Source: Streptomyces tardus (GTDB taxonomy: Bacteria; Actinomycetota; Actinomycetes; Streptomycetales; Streptomycetaceae). Taken from it: a stretch of DNA of 64,000 nucleotides. The position numbers and the translations under genes are program-made. The DNA lies in contig NZ_JAELVF020000004.1 of the NCBI RefSeq assembly GCF_018101125.2, forward strand, positions 620,001-684,000, written 5' to 3'. The notes below the pieces were generated by a model. It saw only the letters and a list, made by a program, of their open reading frames with translations. It had not been told where the DNA came from and ran no database searches. Positions within the stretch are counted from its first letter, which is position 1. The number at the start of each line of letters is the position of its first letter. Positions 9,424 to 19,237 of this stretch are shown one piece after another.

Positions 9424-12400
9424 ATGGGCCCCCTCGTACAGCCCTTGAAACGGCTTCACGGCCGCGAACCGCAGCTCGCACAGATCCAGGCCGCCATTCG
9501 GGGAGTGACCACCTCCCGGCGGAGCAAAGTGCTTCTGACCGAGGCGCCGGTGGGCGCGGGCAAGACCCGTCTGCTGCGGGAGGCCGTCGCGATGGCCAGA
9601 GCCGAGGGGTTCGCCGTCGGCGGCTCCGAAGCGGGCCCGGTTGCGTCCCGGCCGGTCGGGGAGCCGCACGGAACCGGCTGGTTCGCTCCCGAGAGCGGCG
9701 CTCCCGGCCAGGACTCCGGCTCGCTCCCGGTACAGGTGTCGTTCGCCATCGAGGCCGCCAGGGCCGGTCTGCGCAACGACTCCGAGCACCCCACCGTGGT
9801 CGTCCTGGACGATCTCGACGTCGTCTCGCTCCCCGTCCTGGACAAGCTCTGCGACCTCGTGGTGGCACGCGGCGGCCGACCCATCCTCTGGCTGCTCGCC
9901 TTCACCCGGAACCGCGACAGCACCACCGGCCTCGCCGGAGCCGCCGTGGACCCGAGCTCCCCGACCTCCAAATCGGCCAAGGCGGCCCACGACCGGCTGC
10001 GCGGCCGGATAGCCGCCGAACAACTGACCGCGCTGGACCCGCTGAACGGCGAGGCACTCGCACAACTGGTCGCCGACGACGCCGGGGGCGCACCCGACGA
10101 GGCGCTGCTGGGCCTGGCCGAGAGCGTCAACGCCACCCCGCGCGCGGTGCGCGAACTCGTCCGCGGCCTCGTCGAGGACGGCGACGTACAGGTCTTCGAG
10201 GGTGCCGCCCGTTTAGCGGCAGCCACCGCCGACCGCGTCTCCACTGGAGCCGGTCTGCCCGCGCCCGTGCCCGCGCGGTTCAGCGCCGCGATCCACCAGG
10301 AGCTGCGCACCCTCAGCGATCCGACCGTCAAGGCGCTGCGGCTGGCGGCGATACTCGGCTCGCCGTTCTCCCCGGGAGATCTGTCCGCGATGCTCTCCGA
10401 GGGGCCGGTGGGTCTGCTCGTCGCGGTCGACGAGGCCGTGGCCCACGGCCTCCTGGTGTGCGGGGAGCACGACCTCGCCTTCAGCAGCGAGCCGATCTGG
10501 CGGGTGCTGCTGGACTCCGTGCCGCTTCCGGTCTGCGCGCTGCTGCGTCGTCAGGTGGCGGAATCGCTCCTGTCCCGGCCGGACGGCACCGAGCGTGCGG
10601 CGCTCCAGCTGATCCACGTCGCCCAGCCCGGTGACACGGAGACCCTGCGGACCATCGCCGAGGGCGCCCGCCGCATGGTCACCGGCGACCCCTCGACCGC
10701 CGCGGCGCTCGCCGTGCACTGCATGGAGCTGGTGTCGGTCGAACACCCCGACCGCACGCGGCTGGCCAGGACCGGAGTCGAGGCGTACACCAGGGCGGGC
10801 GAGCTGGACCGGGCGATCGCCCTGGCCAGGGCGGCGATCGAGGAGGCCGAACTGCTGCCGGCACGGTGCTCGGAGGCACTGACGGCGGACCTGGTGGCCC
10901 TGCGGGCCTCGATGTCGACGGCGCTGCTGCTGCTCGGGGACAGCGGCCCGGCGCGGGCCGCCGCCGCGGGCGCGCTGGACGGCTGTGGCCAGCACGACGC
11001 GGTGGTCACCTACCTCGCGGCCGGCTACCTCACGGGCCACAGCGGCGTCGCCCAGCAGACCTGGCGCATCCTCAGCTCACCCGAGGACCACGAAGCCCCG
11101 GTACTCGTCGGCGCGATGACGTTCTACGCCTTCGGGCAGTGGCGCCAGGGCCAGGTGCGGGAAGCGGTGCACACCCTGACCGACGCCTGCGCACTGGACT
11201 GCGGCGACCAGGGCGCCCCGATACTCGACCCCAACTGGTTCCTCGCGCTGGCACTGACCAGGACCGACGAGTTCGAGCAGGCCGAGGCCGTCATCCAGCG
11301 CTGCGAACGCACCACTCCGGCCGGTGACGGGACGCTCGCCGCCGGCGTGCCGGCGGTGCTCAGGGCCTCGCTGAGGCTGGCGCAGGGCCGGTTGGACGAG
11401 GCGGCGCAGGCCGCGCAGTCGGTGGTCGCCGACCACGGAGCACAGGTGCCGATGCTCGCGCCGCAGGCGTGGCTGGTGCTCGCCGCGGTCGCCCTGCGCA
11501 CCGGTGAACTCGCCCAGGCCGAGGAGCACTTGAGGACCCTGGCGGACTTCTATCCGCAGGACGCCTCCAGCCCCTGGTGGTCCACCCGCCTGATGCTGGC
11601 CGCCCAGCTCGCCGAGGCCCGGGAGGACAGCCGCTCCGCAGCCGACATGCTCGCCGAGATCGCCAAGCACCCCGAGCCCCTGCGCGAGTTGGTGCTGGAG
11701 GACTCGACCGCCGCCGCCTTCTGCGTACGGATCGCCCGCGCTGCCGACCGGCCGGAGCTGGCGCACACCGTACTGGCCGCCACACAGCGGCTCAGCTCCG
11801 TCAACGTCGATGTGCCGGCGATCGTCGCCGCCTCGGTCCACGCCGGAGCACTCGCCGCCGAGGACCGGGCCGCCCTCGCCGAGGCCGCCGAGCTGCACCG
11901 CAACCCCTGGGCGCGCGCGGCAGCCGCCGAGGACCTCGCCTGCCTGCTGCTGGAGCGCGCCCGCACCGCCGACAACGACCGTGAAGCGGTGGCGTCGGAA
12001 GCGGTGGGCGCGGTGGGCGAGTTCGACGAGGCGGGGGTGAGGCAGCTGCCGGCTGCCCGCGACGGGGAGCAGCACCACAGCGCCGAGGAGAAGCGCACCG
12101 AGGAGGCGGCGATCGGCGAACTGGACCGCGCCATGGCCGCGTACGCCGCGCTCGGCGGTGAGCGCGACGCCGCCCGGGTACGCGCCAGGCTGCGCAGCCT
12201 GGGAGTGCGCCGCCGCCACTGGACCCATGTCAAACGCCCGGTGTCCGGCTGGGAGAGCCTGACCAAGACCGAGCGCAAGGTGGCGGAGCTGGTGGCCGAG
12301 GGCCTCACCAACCGTCAGGCGGCGCGCCGTCTGTTCGTCTCGCCGCACACGGTCGGCTTCCACCTGCGGCAGATCTACCGCAAGCTCGGCATCCAGTCCC

Positions 12401-12510
12401 GTACGGCGCTGGTCCGGTCCAGGGCGGAGCTGGAGCCCCGGACCGAAGCAGCACCGCCGAGGAAGGTCATTGCGAGCGCTTCAGCAGCGGTTCCCACCAG
12501 TCGCGGTTAG
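9424..12510 (+). CDS. staR: LAL-family activator of the staurosporine cluster (StaR-like)
   Basis: A 1028-residue LuxR regulator with an N-terminal ATPase: P-loop-like APVGAGKTRLL near residue 45 and Walker B-like VVVLDDLDVVS near 125. A long helical repeat region fills the middle. A LuxR helix-turn-helix lies at about 945-1005 (LTKTERKVAELV, TNRQAARRLFVSPHTVGFHL). Staurosporine and rebeccamycin clusters carry a pathway-specific LAL activator of this kind (StaR, RebR), and this gene sits at the edge of a complete sta set. ATG 9424 is preferred over 9409 because the conserved start MGPLVQPL follows it. Codon 264 (10213-10215) is TTA, so synthesis should need bldA tRNA and link the cluster to development. 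Its 3' end overlaps that of staB on the opposite strand by 44 bp. Confidence 0.9.
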   Translation: MGPLVQPLKRLHGREPQLAQIQAAIRGVTTSRRSKVLLTEAPVGAGKTRLLREAVAMARAEGFAVGGSEAGPVASRPVGEPHGTGWFAPESGAPGQDSGSLPVQVSFAIEAARAGLRNDSEHPTVVVLDDLDVVSLPVLDKLCDLVVARGGRPILWLLAFTRNRDSTTGLAGAAVDPSSPTSKSAKAAHDRLRGRIAAEQLTALDPLNGEALAQLVADDAGGAPDEALLGLAESVNATPRAVRELVRGLVEDGDVQVFEGAARLAAATADRVSTGAGLPAPVPARFSAAIHQELRTLSDPTVKALRLAAILGSPFSPGDLSAMLSEGPVGLLVAVDEAVAHGLLVCGEHDLAFSSEPIWRVLLDSVPLPVCALLRRQVAESLLSRPDGTERAALQLIHVAQPGDTETLRTIAEGARRMVTGDPSTAAALAVHCMELVSVEHPDRTRLARTGVEAYTRAGELDRAIALARAAIEEAELLPARCSEALTADLVALRASMSTALLLLGDSGPARAAAAGALDGCGQHDAVVTYLAAGYLTGHSGVAQQTWRILSSPEDHEAPVLVGAMTFYAFGQWRQGQVREAVHTLTDACALDCGDQGAPILDPNWFLALALTRTDEFEQAEAVIQRCERTTPAGDGTLAAGVPAVLRASLRLAQGRLDEAAQAAQSVVADHGAQVPMLAPQAWLVLAAVALRTGELAQAEEHLRTLADFYPQDASSPWWSTRLMLAAQLAEAREDSRSAADMLAEIAKHPEPLRELVLEDSTAAAFCVRIARAADRPELAHTVLAATQRLSSVNVDVPAIVAASVHAGALAAEDRAALAEAAELHRNPWARAAAAEDLACLLLERARTADNDREAVASEAVGAVGEFDEAGVRQLPAARDGEQHHSAEEKRTEEAAIGELDRAMAAYAALGGERDAARVRARLRSLGVRRRHWTHVKRPVSGWESLTKTERKVAELVAEGLTNRQAARRLFVSPHTVGFHLRQIYRKLGIQSRTALVRSRAELEPRTEAAPPRKVIASASAAVPTSRG

Positions 12511-13435
12511 CGGTGTACCACGCGACCGTCTCGGCCAGGCCCTCGGCGAAACCGACCCGAGGGCGGTAGCCGAGCGCGCGCAGCCTGCTGTCGTCCAGGG
12601 AGTAGCGGCGGTCGTGGCCCTTTCGGTCGGTGACGCGCTCCACCCGCTCCCAGGTCGATCCGGTCGCCGCAAGCAGGCGCTCGGTGAGCTCCAGATTGGT
12701 CAACTCGGCGGTTCCGGCGATGTGGTGGACCTCGCCGGGCTCACCGAGTTCGGCCGTCAGCCGGATGGCCCGGCAGTGGTCGTCGACGTGGATCCAGTCG
12801 CGCACATTGCCCCCGTCGCCGTAGAGCGGCACCTTCCGACCGTCGGTGAGCCGGGTGACGAAGAGCGGGATGACCTTCTCCGGGTACTGGTGCGGCCCGT
12901 AGTTGTTGCCGCAGCGGGTCAGCAGCACCGGCAGCCCGTGGGTGCGCGCGTAGGAGAGCGCCAACACGTCGCCGCCCGCCTTGGACGCCGCGTACGGCGA
13001 GTTGGGGCTGAGCGGAGCGCTCTCGTCCCAGGAACCGGTCTCGATGCTGCCGTACACCTCGTCGGTGGAGACGTGGACGATCCGCGGGGTGCCCGCGGCC
13101 AGGCACGCCTCCATCAGGGTCTGCACCCCCAGGACGTTGCTGTGCACGAAGTCCGCGGCGCCCTCGATGGAGCGGTCGACGTGCGACTCGGCGGCGAAGT
13201 TGACCACCAGATCGTGTCCGGGAACGACCGTGCGCAGCAGTTCGGCGTCGCACAGATCGCCGTGGACGAAGGTGTAACCCCCCTCCACGGACTGGAGGTT
13301 GGCGAGGTTGCCGGCATAGGTCAGCCTGTCCAGCACGGTGACCCGCGCGGCGGGGTCCCGGTCCGCGCCGGAGAGCAGTGAGCGCACGAAGTGTGAGCCG
13401 ATGAACCCGGCGCCGCCGGTGACCAGGATCCTCAC
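12467..13435 (-). CDS. staB: dTDP-glucose 4,6-dehydratase
   Basis: A short-chain dehydrogenase of 322 residues that converts dTDP-glucose to dTDP-4-keto-6-deoxyglucose, the second step of deoxysugar supply for staurosporine. It has the NAD-binding GGAGFIGSH at 7-15, the catalytic STDEVYGS near 120 and the YAASK tyrosine-lysine pair near 147. Length and motifs match the RmlB/StrE family. The GTG/ATG start overlaps the staA stop by 4 nt, so the two are coupled. A housekeeping or cell-wall rmlB is unlikely given its place between staA and staR. Confidence 0.93.
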   Translation of the reverse strand: MRILVTGGAGFIGSHFVRSLLSGADRDPAARVTVLDRLTYAGNLANLQSVEGGYTFVHGDLCDAELLRTVVPGHDLVVNFAAESHVDRSIEGAADFVHSNVLGVQTLMEACLAAGTPRIVHVSTDEVYGSIETGSWDESAPLSPNSPYAASKAGGDVLALSYARTHGLPVLLTRCGNNYGPHQYPEKVIPLFVTRLTDGRKVPLYGDGGNVRDWIHVDDHCRAIRLTAELGEPGEVHHIAGTAELTNLELTERLLAATGSTWERVERVTDRKGHDRRYSLDDSRLRALGYRPRVGFAEGLAETVAWYTANRDWWEPLLKRSQ

Positions 13436-14496
13436 GAGGTCACCTGCATCGTGCTGTGGTCGCCCAGTACGAGCCGGTGCGCGCGCAGCGCCCCGGCCGA
13501 GGCGGTGACGTCCACCTCGCGGCCGATCAGCGAGCGCTCCACCCGCCGTACGCCGGTCATCGACGCCCCGCGCAGCACGATCGAGTACTCCACCTCGCTG
13601 TCGACGATCGAGCAGTTGCGGTCGATGGAGGTGAACGGCCCGATGTAGGAGTCGCGGATGTGCGTGCCGGAGGCGATGACGGCCGGCCCGACGATGCGCG
13701 ATCCGGTGACGGTGGCGCCCTCCTCGACGACCACGCGCCCGACCAGTTCACTGGAGTCGACCCGGCCCTCGCAGCGCCCGGGCACGCTGTCCAGCACCAG
13801 GCGGTTGACCTCCAGCATGTCCGCCACGTTCCCGGTGTCCTTCCAGTAGCCGGACACCTGGGTCGCCTCGACCCGGCAGCCCGAGTCGATCAGCTCCTGG
13901 ATGGCGTCGGTGATCTCCAACTCGCCGCGCCAGGACGGCTTGAGCTCGGCGACCGCCTCGTGCACCCGGGAGGTGAAGAGATAGACGCCGACCAGGGCGA
14001 GGTCGCTCCTGGGGTGCTCGGGCTTCTCCTCCAGGCCGATCACCGCCCCCCGGTCGTCGAGCTCGACGACGCCGAAGGCGCGCGGGTCGGAGACCTGGGT
14101 GAGCATGATCTGCGCGTCGGGCCTGCGCTCGCGGAAGCGCTGCACGAGGTCGCTGACGCCGCCGACGATGAAGTTGTCGCCGAGGTACATCACGAAGTCG
14201 TCCTCGCCCAGGTAGTCGCGGGCGATGTGGACCGCGTGCGCGAGGCCCAGCGGCGCCTCCTGCGGGAGGTAGGTGACGTCGAGGCCGAACTGCGAGCCGT
14301 CGCCGACCGCGGCCTCGATCTCCGACGCCGTCTCACCGACGACGACGCCCACCTCCCGGATGCCCGCCTGCGCGATCGACTCCAACCCGTAGAAGAGCAC
14401 GGGCTTGTTGGCGACGGGGACCAGCTGCTTCGCGGAGGTGTGGGTGATCGGCCGCAGCCTTGAGCCGGACCCGCCGGCGAGTACGAGAGCCTTCAT
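13432..14496 (-). CDS. staA: Glucose-1-phosphate thymidylyltransferase
   Basis: It makes dTDP-glucose from glucose-1-phosphate and dTTP, the entry step to the staurosporine sugar. The nucleotide-binding signature LVLAGGSGSRLRPIT is at 4-18, with KQLVPV following, YLGDNF near 105 for metal and substrate, and GLEEKPEHP near 150. At 354 residues it is the long form, with an extra C-terminal left-handed beta-helix (repeated VIASGTHIRDS, IGPFTSIDRN), as in antibiotic-type StrD proteins rather than the short RmlA. It is co-transcribed with staB. The 286-bp gap upstream, to staN, shows no clear promoter or stem. Confidence 0.93.
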   Translation of the reverse strand: MKALVLAGGSGSRLRPITHTSAKQLVPVANKPVLFYGLESIAQAGIREVGVVVGETASEIEAAVGDGSQFGLDVTYLPQEAPLGLAHAVHIARDYLGEDDFVMYLGDNFIVGGVSDLVQRFRERRPDAQIMLTQVSDPRAFGVVELDDRGAVIGLEEKPEHPRSDLALVGVYLFTSRVHEAVAELKPSWRGELEITDAIQELIDSGCRVEATQVSGYWKDTGNVADMLEVNRLVLDSVPGRCEGRVDSSELVGRVVVEEGATVTGSRIVGPAVIASGTHIRDSYIGPFTSIDRNCSIVDSEVEYSIVLRGASMTGVRRVERSLIGREVDVTASAGALRAHRLVLGDHSTMQVTS

Positions 14497-14782
14497 CTGC
14501 GCCCCTGGAGGTCGAAGGAAGCTGCCCGTACGGAGTGTCCGGCCGGGAGCGAGGGGGATCCGCCGGTGATGACCGTGGAGCGTGGTGCGGCGGAGCTGTG
14601 TGCGTGCGGTGGGGAGGGCAACGAGCGAGGGGTGGCGCGGCCGGGGAACGGCGACGGCGCGGGGCTGCCGCTCACAGGTTCGGGAAGCGCCGTGCGCGAG
14701 GACCGAAGCGCCCCGGCGCCTCCCCGGAGCCGCCTGGGCGTCCGGGGAGGCGGGGGAGCGGCGGGGTGGTGCGGCCGGTGGA

Positions 14783-16054
14783 TCAGCCGAGCGTCGCGGG
14801 CAGCACCGCCATGCGGCGGATCATCCACTCCGACTCCCACTGGACCGAACCCTCGTCCGTCAGACGGGCGTTGGGGAAGCGGCGCAGGAAGCCGCTCAGC
14901 GCGATCTGCGCCTCGAGCCGGGCCAGCGAGGCACCGATGCAGTAGTGCATGCCGAGGCCGAAGGTCAGATGGCCCTGGCCGCCGCGGGCCGGATCGAAGC
15001 AGTCCGCGCCCTCGTCCTCGTCCCGGTTGGCGGCGGCCAGATTGACCTGCACCGGCTCGCCCTTGGGAATGAGGTAGCCGCCCAGAACGACGTCCTCCAG
15101 CGGGAAGCGCCAGGTCGGGTGCGGGAACGGCGGGTGCACCCGCAGCGTCTCCTCCACCCAGGCGTTGATCTCGGCGTCGGTCTTCGGCCGCTCCTCGACG
15201 GGGCGGCGGATCGCCTCGTAGATCGAGGCCGAGATGAGGCTGCCGGTGGTCTCGTACCCGGTGATGATCATCGCCAGCGCCCAGACGACGACCTCGCCCT
15301 CGGTCACCTTGGCTTCCGGGCCGTCGGAGGCGGCCAACAGGCCGGTGATGACGCCCTCCTCCAGCGGCTCGGGGTTGTGCACCCAGCCCTCGACGGCCTC
15401 GTAGAGCGCGCGGACGGAGGCGGTGCGCGCCGGATAGTCCGAGGAGTAGAGGATGACGTCGGTGATGTCGCGCAGCTGCTTGCGCGCCTCGGGCGGCAGG
15501 CCGAGCATCTCGGAGATGAACGCCAGCGGGATGTGGTGGGTGTAGTCGGTCACCACGTTGACCTCGGCGGAATCCCCGGTGGCGGACGCCTCCAGGATGT
15601 CCAGGAAGCCGTCGACCTTCTCGCCGACCCGCTCGCCCCACCTCTCGGTGTTGCGGGGGCTCAGCACACCGGAGTGCAGGCGGCGGATACGGGCGTGGTG
15701 CTCGCCGTCGCTCATGATCATGGTGCGGGCGTACTCGGGGTCGGGCTGCGAACCGAGCATCAGCCCCGGCTTGCGCATCCACTCCGGTACGAGGGTGATG
15801 TCCTTGGCGAGCATGGGGTGGGTCAGCGCCTCACGGACGAGCTTCTCCTCGCAGACCACCCACGCCTGCTTGTCCAGGTAGGGGATCCTGATGACCGGTG
15901 CCACCTTGGCGGCGACCAGAAGCGCCGGCATGACGTCGAAGGGGCCCGGGTCCACCGGCATGTCGGTGATCGGAGGCTCCATCGGATCCGTCGCCCCCGA
16001 GTGGTCGACGGGGCAGCCCGAGGCCTGCTTCTCGGTCGGGGTCCTGGCGTTCAA
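14783..16054 (-). CDS. staN: Cytochrome P450 forming the second sugar-indole C-N bond (StaN-like)
   Basis: A 423-residue P450 with the I-helix ALAMIITGYETTGSL (about 265), ExxR in EETLRVHPP (about 301) and the haem cysteine in FGLGMHYCIGASLA (about 369). In staurosporine biosynthesis StaN (CYP244 family) oxidatively joins C5' of the sugar to the second indole nitrogen after StaG has made the first link. The start is TTG 16054, set by a GGAGGT 8 nt upstream; it overlaps the staG stop in TTGA, so the genes are coupled. No ATG earlier in the frame has comparable support. The assignment to StaN rather than StaP rests on the neighbour staG and on the second P450 lying beside staD. Confidence 0.88.
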   Translation of the reverse strand: MNARTPTEKQASGCPVDHSGATDPMEPPITDMPVDPGPFDVMPALLVAAKVAPVIRIPYLDKQAWVVCEEKLVREALTHPMLAKDITLVPEWMRKPGLMLGSQPDPEYARTMIMSDGEHHARIRRLHSGVLSPRNTERWGERVGEKVDGFLDILEASATGDSAEVNVVTDYTHHIPLAFISEMLGLPPEARKQLRDITDVILYSSDYPARTASVRALYEAVEGWVHNPEPLEEGVITGLLAASDGPEAKVTEGEVVVWALAMIITGYETTGSLISASIYEAIRRPVEERPKTDAEINAWVEETLRVHPPFPHPTWRFPLEDVVLGGYLIPKGEPVQVNLAAANRDEDEGADCFDPARGGQGHLTFGLGMHYCIGASLARLEAQIALSGFLRRFPNARLTDEGSVQWESEWMIRRMAVLPATLG

Positions 16055-17361
16055 TGTGTGACACCTCCGGTGGGAATCTGGCCCTGTGAATCGGCCATTG
16101 ACTCGATGAGATCGGCGGCCCTGCGCGGGGCGTCGCTGTTGCGGAACTCCTGCGCCAGCTCCTGGGCGCGGCGGCGGTAGCTTTCGTCGGTCAGCACGGT
16201 CCGTACGGCCTTGTTCAGGCTCTCCTCGGACACAGCGGCCTTCTTCACCACGACCCCGACGCCGGCCCACTGCGCGCGCGCCGCGACGTCGGGCTTCTCC
16301 TCGGAGCTGGGGGTCACCACGAGCGGAACGCCGTGGGCCAGTGCGGCGTTGACGCCGTTGTAGCCGCCGTTGGTGAGCAACACGTCCACGTGCGGCAGCA
16401 GGTGGTGGTAGGGGACGAAGCGCTCCAGGCGGACGTTGTCCGGCAGCGGGCTCAGCTTGTCCACGTCCAGATCGGTTCCGGTGGTGACGACGACCAGCGC
16501 GTCCTGGTCGGCGAGCGCCCGCACGGCCGAGGCCAGCAGCCACTCCACGTCGTTGGCGGTGGTGCCCTGGGTGATGAGGACGACCGGGCGGTCCTCCTCC
16601 AACTCCCCCCACCACGCGGGCGGTTCGAACTCCTCCGGCGGCAGGCCGATCAGCCCGCCCACGAAGTGGGTCCCGGGGTGCAGATCGCTGCGCGGGTACT
16701 CGAAGGAGGGGACGGTACCGACCAGATAGAGCGCCGGCGGACGTGCGATGTTCTCCATGGCGCTGGTGCCGAGTCTGGGCAGACCCACCGAATCACGGGT
16801 GAGATCGGCCTCCCTGCGCATGTCCCGCATCGCGATCCGGTCGCTGACGAAGGTCATCAGGGCGTTGCGCAGCCGGCCCAGCGGCGTCGAACTCGGCGGC
16901 ACCCCGCGGCCGATGGGGGCGGTGTCCCGACTGCCCAGGATGTAGATGGAGTTGGCCAGCCAGCCCAGCGGCAAGCCGGAGCGCTCGCTGGCGAACGCGG
17001 CGCCGTAGCACATGTCGTCGCCCAGGATGCAGTCCGCGGGGAAGCGCTCCAGGATCGCCAACAGTTCCTCCATCTGGGCCGGAGCCGTGCGGTAGAAGAT
17101 GTCCCGCACACCGATCTTGAAGTTCTTCAACCCGCTCAGGCCGGCGTGGCTGGGGAAGGCCTCCTCACGGCTCCTGCCGCCGAAGTCCAACTCCTCGCTC
17201 ATCGGCTCGAAGCCGGCGCCGGTCTGCTCCACCTGCCGCCGGAAGGCCCGGCCGGTGTACCAGCGCACCTCGTGACCGCGACGGGTCAGCTCGTGCGCCA
17301 CCTCCAGCATGCTGACGACGTGTCCCTGTGCCGGTGTGGTCGCGATCAACACTCGCGTCAA
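16051..17361 (-). CDS. staG: Indolocarbazole N-glycosyltransferase (StaG-like)
   Basis: A GT1/GT-B glycosyltransferase of 436 residues: N-terminal VLIATTPAQGHVVSML, a central LITQGTTANDVEWLL and a C-terminal sugar-nucleotide signature HVDVLLTNGGYNGVNAALAHGVPLVVTP. It should attach the dTDP-ristosamine-derived sugar to one indole nitrogen of the K252c aglycone. The start is TTG 17361, preceded by GGAGGCGAC at good distance, and it heads the minus-strand staG-N-A-B unit. It diverges from staO across a 364-bp shared regulatory region. The RebG/StaG role is inferred from context; the GT1 family itself is clear. Confidence 0.9.
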   Translation of the reverse strand: MTRVLIATTPAQGHVVSMLEVAHELTRRGHEVRWYTGRAFRRQVEQTGAGFEPMSEELDFGGRSREEAFPSHAGLSGLKNFKIGVRDIFYRTAPAQMEELLAILERFPADCILGDDMCYGAAFASERSGLPLGWLANSIYILGSRDTAPIGRGVPPSSTPLGRLRNALMTFVSDRIAMRDMRREADLTRDSVGLPRLGTSAMENIARPPALYLVGTVPSFEYPRSDLHPGTHFVGGLIGLPPEEFEPPAWWGELEEDRPVVLITQGTTANDVEWLLASAVRALADQDALVVVTTGTDLDVDKLSPLPDNVRLERFVPYHHLLPHVDVLLTNGGYNGVNAALAHGVPLVVTPSSEEKPDVAARAQWAGVGVVVKKAAVSEESLNKAVRTVLTDESYRRRAQELAQEFRNSDAPRRAADLIESMADSQGQIPTGGVTH

Positions 17362-17725
17362 CGTCGCCTCCGTCGGGTCCGTGGGTCACCTTCACCGTGC
17401 CGGTTCGGCAGCGGCGCCCTGCGGGGGCGCGTCCGTCCGGCCTCGGCCGCCAGCATCACCCCCGAACAGGTGCTACCGGCGCGTCCGCGGAAAATCCCGC
17501 ACGATCGCGCAGGGTGGGGCCGTTCGATTGCCCGGTGTGCAGGTTCGAGGGGTCGGTCAAACCATGCGTCCGCGGGCCCGCTGGGGGATATGGGAGCGCT
17601 CTCCCCGCGAAACCATGACGACCAGGCATTCCCGGCAGCGCCCGAACCGTCGCAGGCCCAGATGGGCTCCGCCGGCACCCAGGACATGCTCCCGGCCTTA
17701 GGACACCGCGTACTGGAGGACACCT
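17362..17725. promoter_or_regulatory. Divergent staG/staO promoter region
   Basis: This 364-bp non-coding stretch lies between the two outward-facing biosynthetic units and should contain both promoters and the StaR target. The octamer AAACCATG occurs twice in direct orientation (17560-17567 and 17611-17618), 51 bp or about five helical turns apart. A GAGCGCTC palindrome lies between the copies. The staO ribosome-binding site GGAGG is at 17715-17719. No canonical -10/-35 pair is obvious. Confidence 0.5.
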
Positions 17726-19237
17726 GTGACGGCATCCCTGCAGGAGATCGACGGGCTGAACAGCGCGTTCGACGGCCCGAAGCGGGTCACCGTCGTCGGC
17801 GCCGGTGTCGCCGGACTTGTCGCGGCCTACGAGCTGGAGCGCCTCGGCCACCAGGTGGAGGTGATCGAGGGCAGCCACGACATCGGTGGCAGGGTGCACA
17901 CCCACCGCTTCTCCCACCGCGGACGCAGCGGTCCGGCCGCGGAACTCGGCGCGATGCGCATCCCCGCCGGCCACCGGCTGACCATGCACTACATCGCCGA
18001 GCTCGGCCTGCAGAACCAGGTGCGCGAGTTCCGCACCCTCTTCTCCGACGACGCGGCCTATCTGCCGAGTTCGGACGGGTACCTGCGCGTGCGGGACGCC
18101 CACAAGCCGCTGATCGAGGAGTTCGCGGCCGGGCTGCCCCGCCGCGACTACGGCGAGCGCACCCTGCTCTTCGGCGCGTGGCTGGACGCCAGCATCCGCG
18201 CCATCGCACCGCGCCAGTTCTACGCCGAACTCCGGCACGAGATCGGTGTGGAGCTGCTCAACCTGATCGACCACATCGACCTGGAGCCCTACCTCTCCGG
18301 CGGCGCCGGCAACCGGATCGATCTGCACGCCTTCTTCGCCGACCACCCGCAGGTGCGCTCGTTCTGCCCGCCGCGCCTGGAGCGCTTCCTGGACGACGTG
18401 CTGGACGAGTCCTCCTCCACGATCGTGCGGCTGGGCAACGGCATGGACGCGCTGCCCCGTCGCCTGGCCTCCCGCATCCGGGGAAATGTGATGACCGGCC
18501 AGGAGGTCGTCGGCATCGACGTCGGCGAGGACGGTGTCGACCTGCGCATCCGCCGGGGCATCAGGACCGTGGTGCGCAAATGCGACTACGTCGTGTGCAC
18601 CGTGCCGTTCTCCGTGCTCAGGGGAATGCGGCTGACCGGCTTCGACCAGGAGAAGCTGGACATCGTCAACGAGACGAAGTACTGGCCGGGCACGAAGATC
18701 GCCTTCCACTGCCGCGAGCCGTTCTGGGAGAAGGACGGCATCACCGGCGGCGCCTCGTTCACCGGCGGCCACGTGCGGCAGACGTACTACCCGCCGGTGG
18801 AGAGCGAGCCGGAGCAGGGCGCCGTACTGCTGGCCAGCTACACCCTCGGCCCGGACGCCGACGCACTCAGCGAGCTCAGCGACACCGAGCGGGACGCGCT
18901 GATCGTCAAGGAACTGAGCGTCATGCACCCGGAGTTGCGCCGCCCCGGCATGGTGCTGGCGATCAGCGGCCGGGCCTGGGGCACGCACCGCTGGTCGCGC
19001 GGCGCGGCCACCGTGCGCTGGCGGCAGGAGGCGTCGCTGCGCGAAGCAGAGCAGCGCGAGGCCGCCCGGCCGCAGCGCGGGCTCTTCTTCGCCGGCGAGC
19101 ACTGCTCCTCCAAGCCCGCCTGGATCGAGGGCGCCATCGAGTCGGCCATCGACGTGGCGCACCAGATCGAGTGGTACGAGCCGCGCACCAGCCGAGTGTT
19201 CGCCATGCGGGCGACGGGAACGGAGAAGCGCCCGTGA
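17726..19237 (+). CDS. staO: FAD L-tryptophan oxidase (StaO/RebO-like)
   Basis: A flavin amine oxidase of 503 residues that oxidises L-tryptophan to the indole-3-pyruvate imine, the first step of indolocarbazole assembly. It has the FAD Rossmann motif VTVVGAGVAGLVAAYELE at about 21-38, IGGRVHTHRF at about 53 and the C-terminal FAD contact RGLFFAGEHCSSKPAWIEGA near 450. The GTG start is chosen from the GGAGG 6 nt upstream. It is the first gene of the plus-strand operon and overlaps staD by 4 nt (GTGA), fitting stoichiometric coupling of the imine producer with the dimerising enzyme. Unlike rebeccamycin clusters, no halogenase accompanies it. Confidence 0.93.
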   Translation: MTASLQEIDGLNSAFDGPKRVTVVGAGVAGLVAAYELERLGHQVEVIEGSHDIGGRVHTHRFSHRGRSGPAAELGAMRIPAGHRLTMHYIAELGLQNQVREFRTLFSDDAAYLPSSDGYLRVRDAHKPLIEEFAAGLPRRDYGERTLLFGAWLDASIRAIAPRQFYAELRHEIGVELLNLIDHIDLEPYLSGGAGNRIDLHAFFADHPQVRSFCPPRLERFLDDVLDESSSTIVRLGNGMDALPRRLASRIRGNVMTGQEVVGIDVGEDGVDLRIRRGIRTVVRKCDYVVCTVPFSVLRGMRLTGFDQEKLDIVNETKYWPGTKIAFHCREPFWEKDGITGGASFTGGHVRQTYYPPVESEPEQGAVLLASYTLGPDADALSELSDTERDALIVKELSVMHPELRRPGMVLAISGRAWGTHRWSRGAATVRWRQEASLREAEQREAARPQRGLFFAGEHCSSKPAWIEGAIESAIDVAHQIEWYEPRTSRVFAMRATGTEKRP

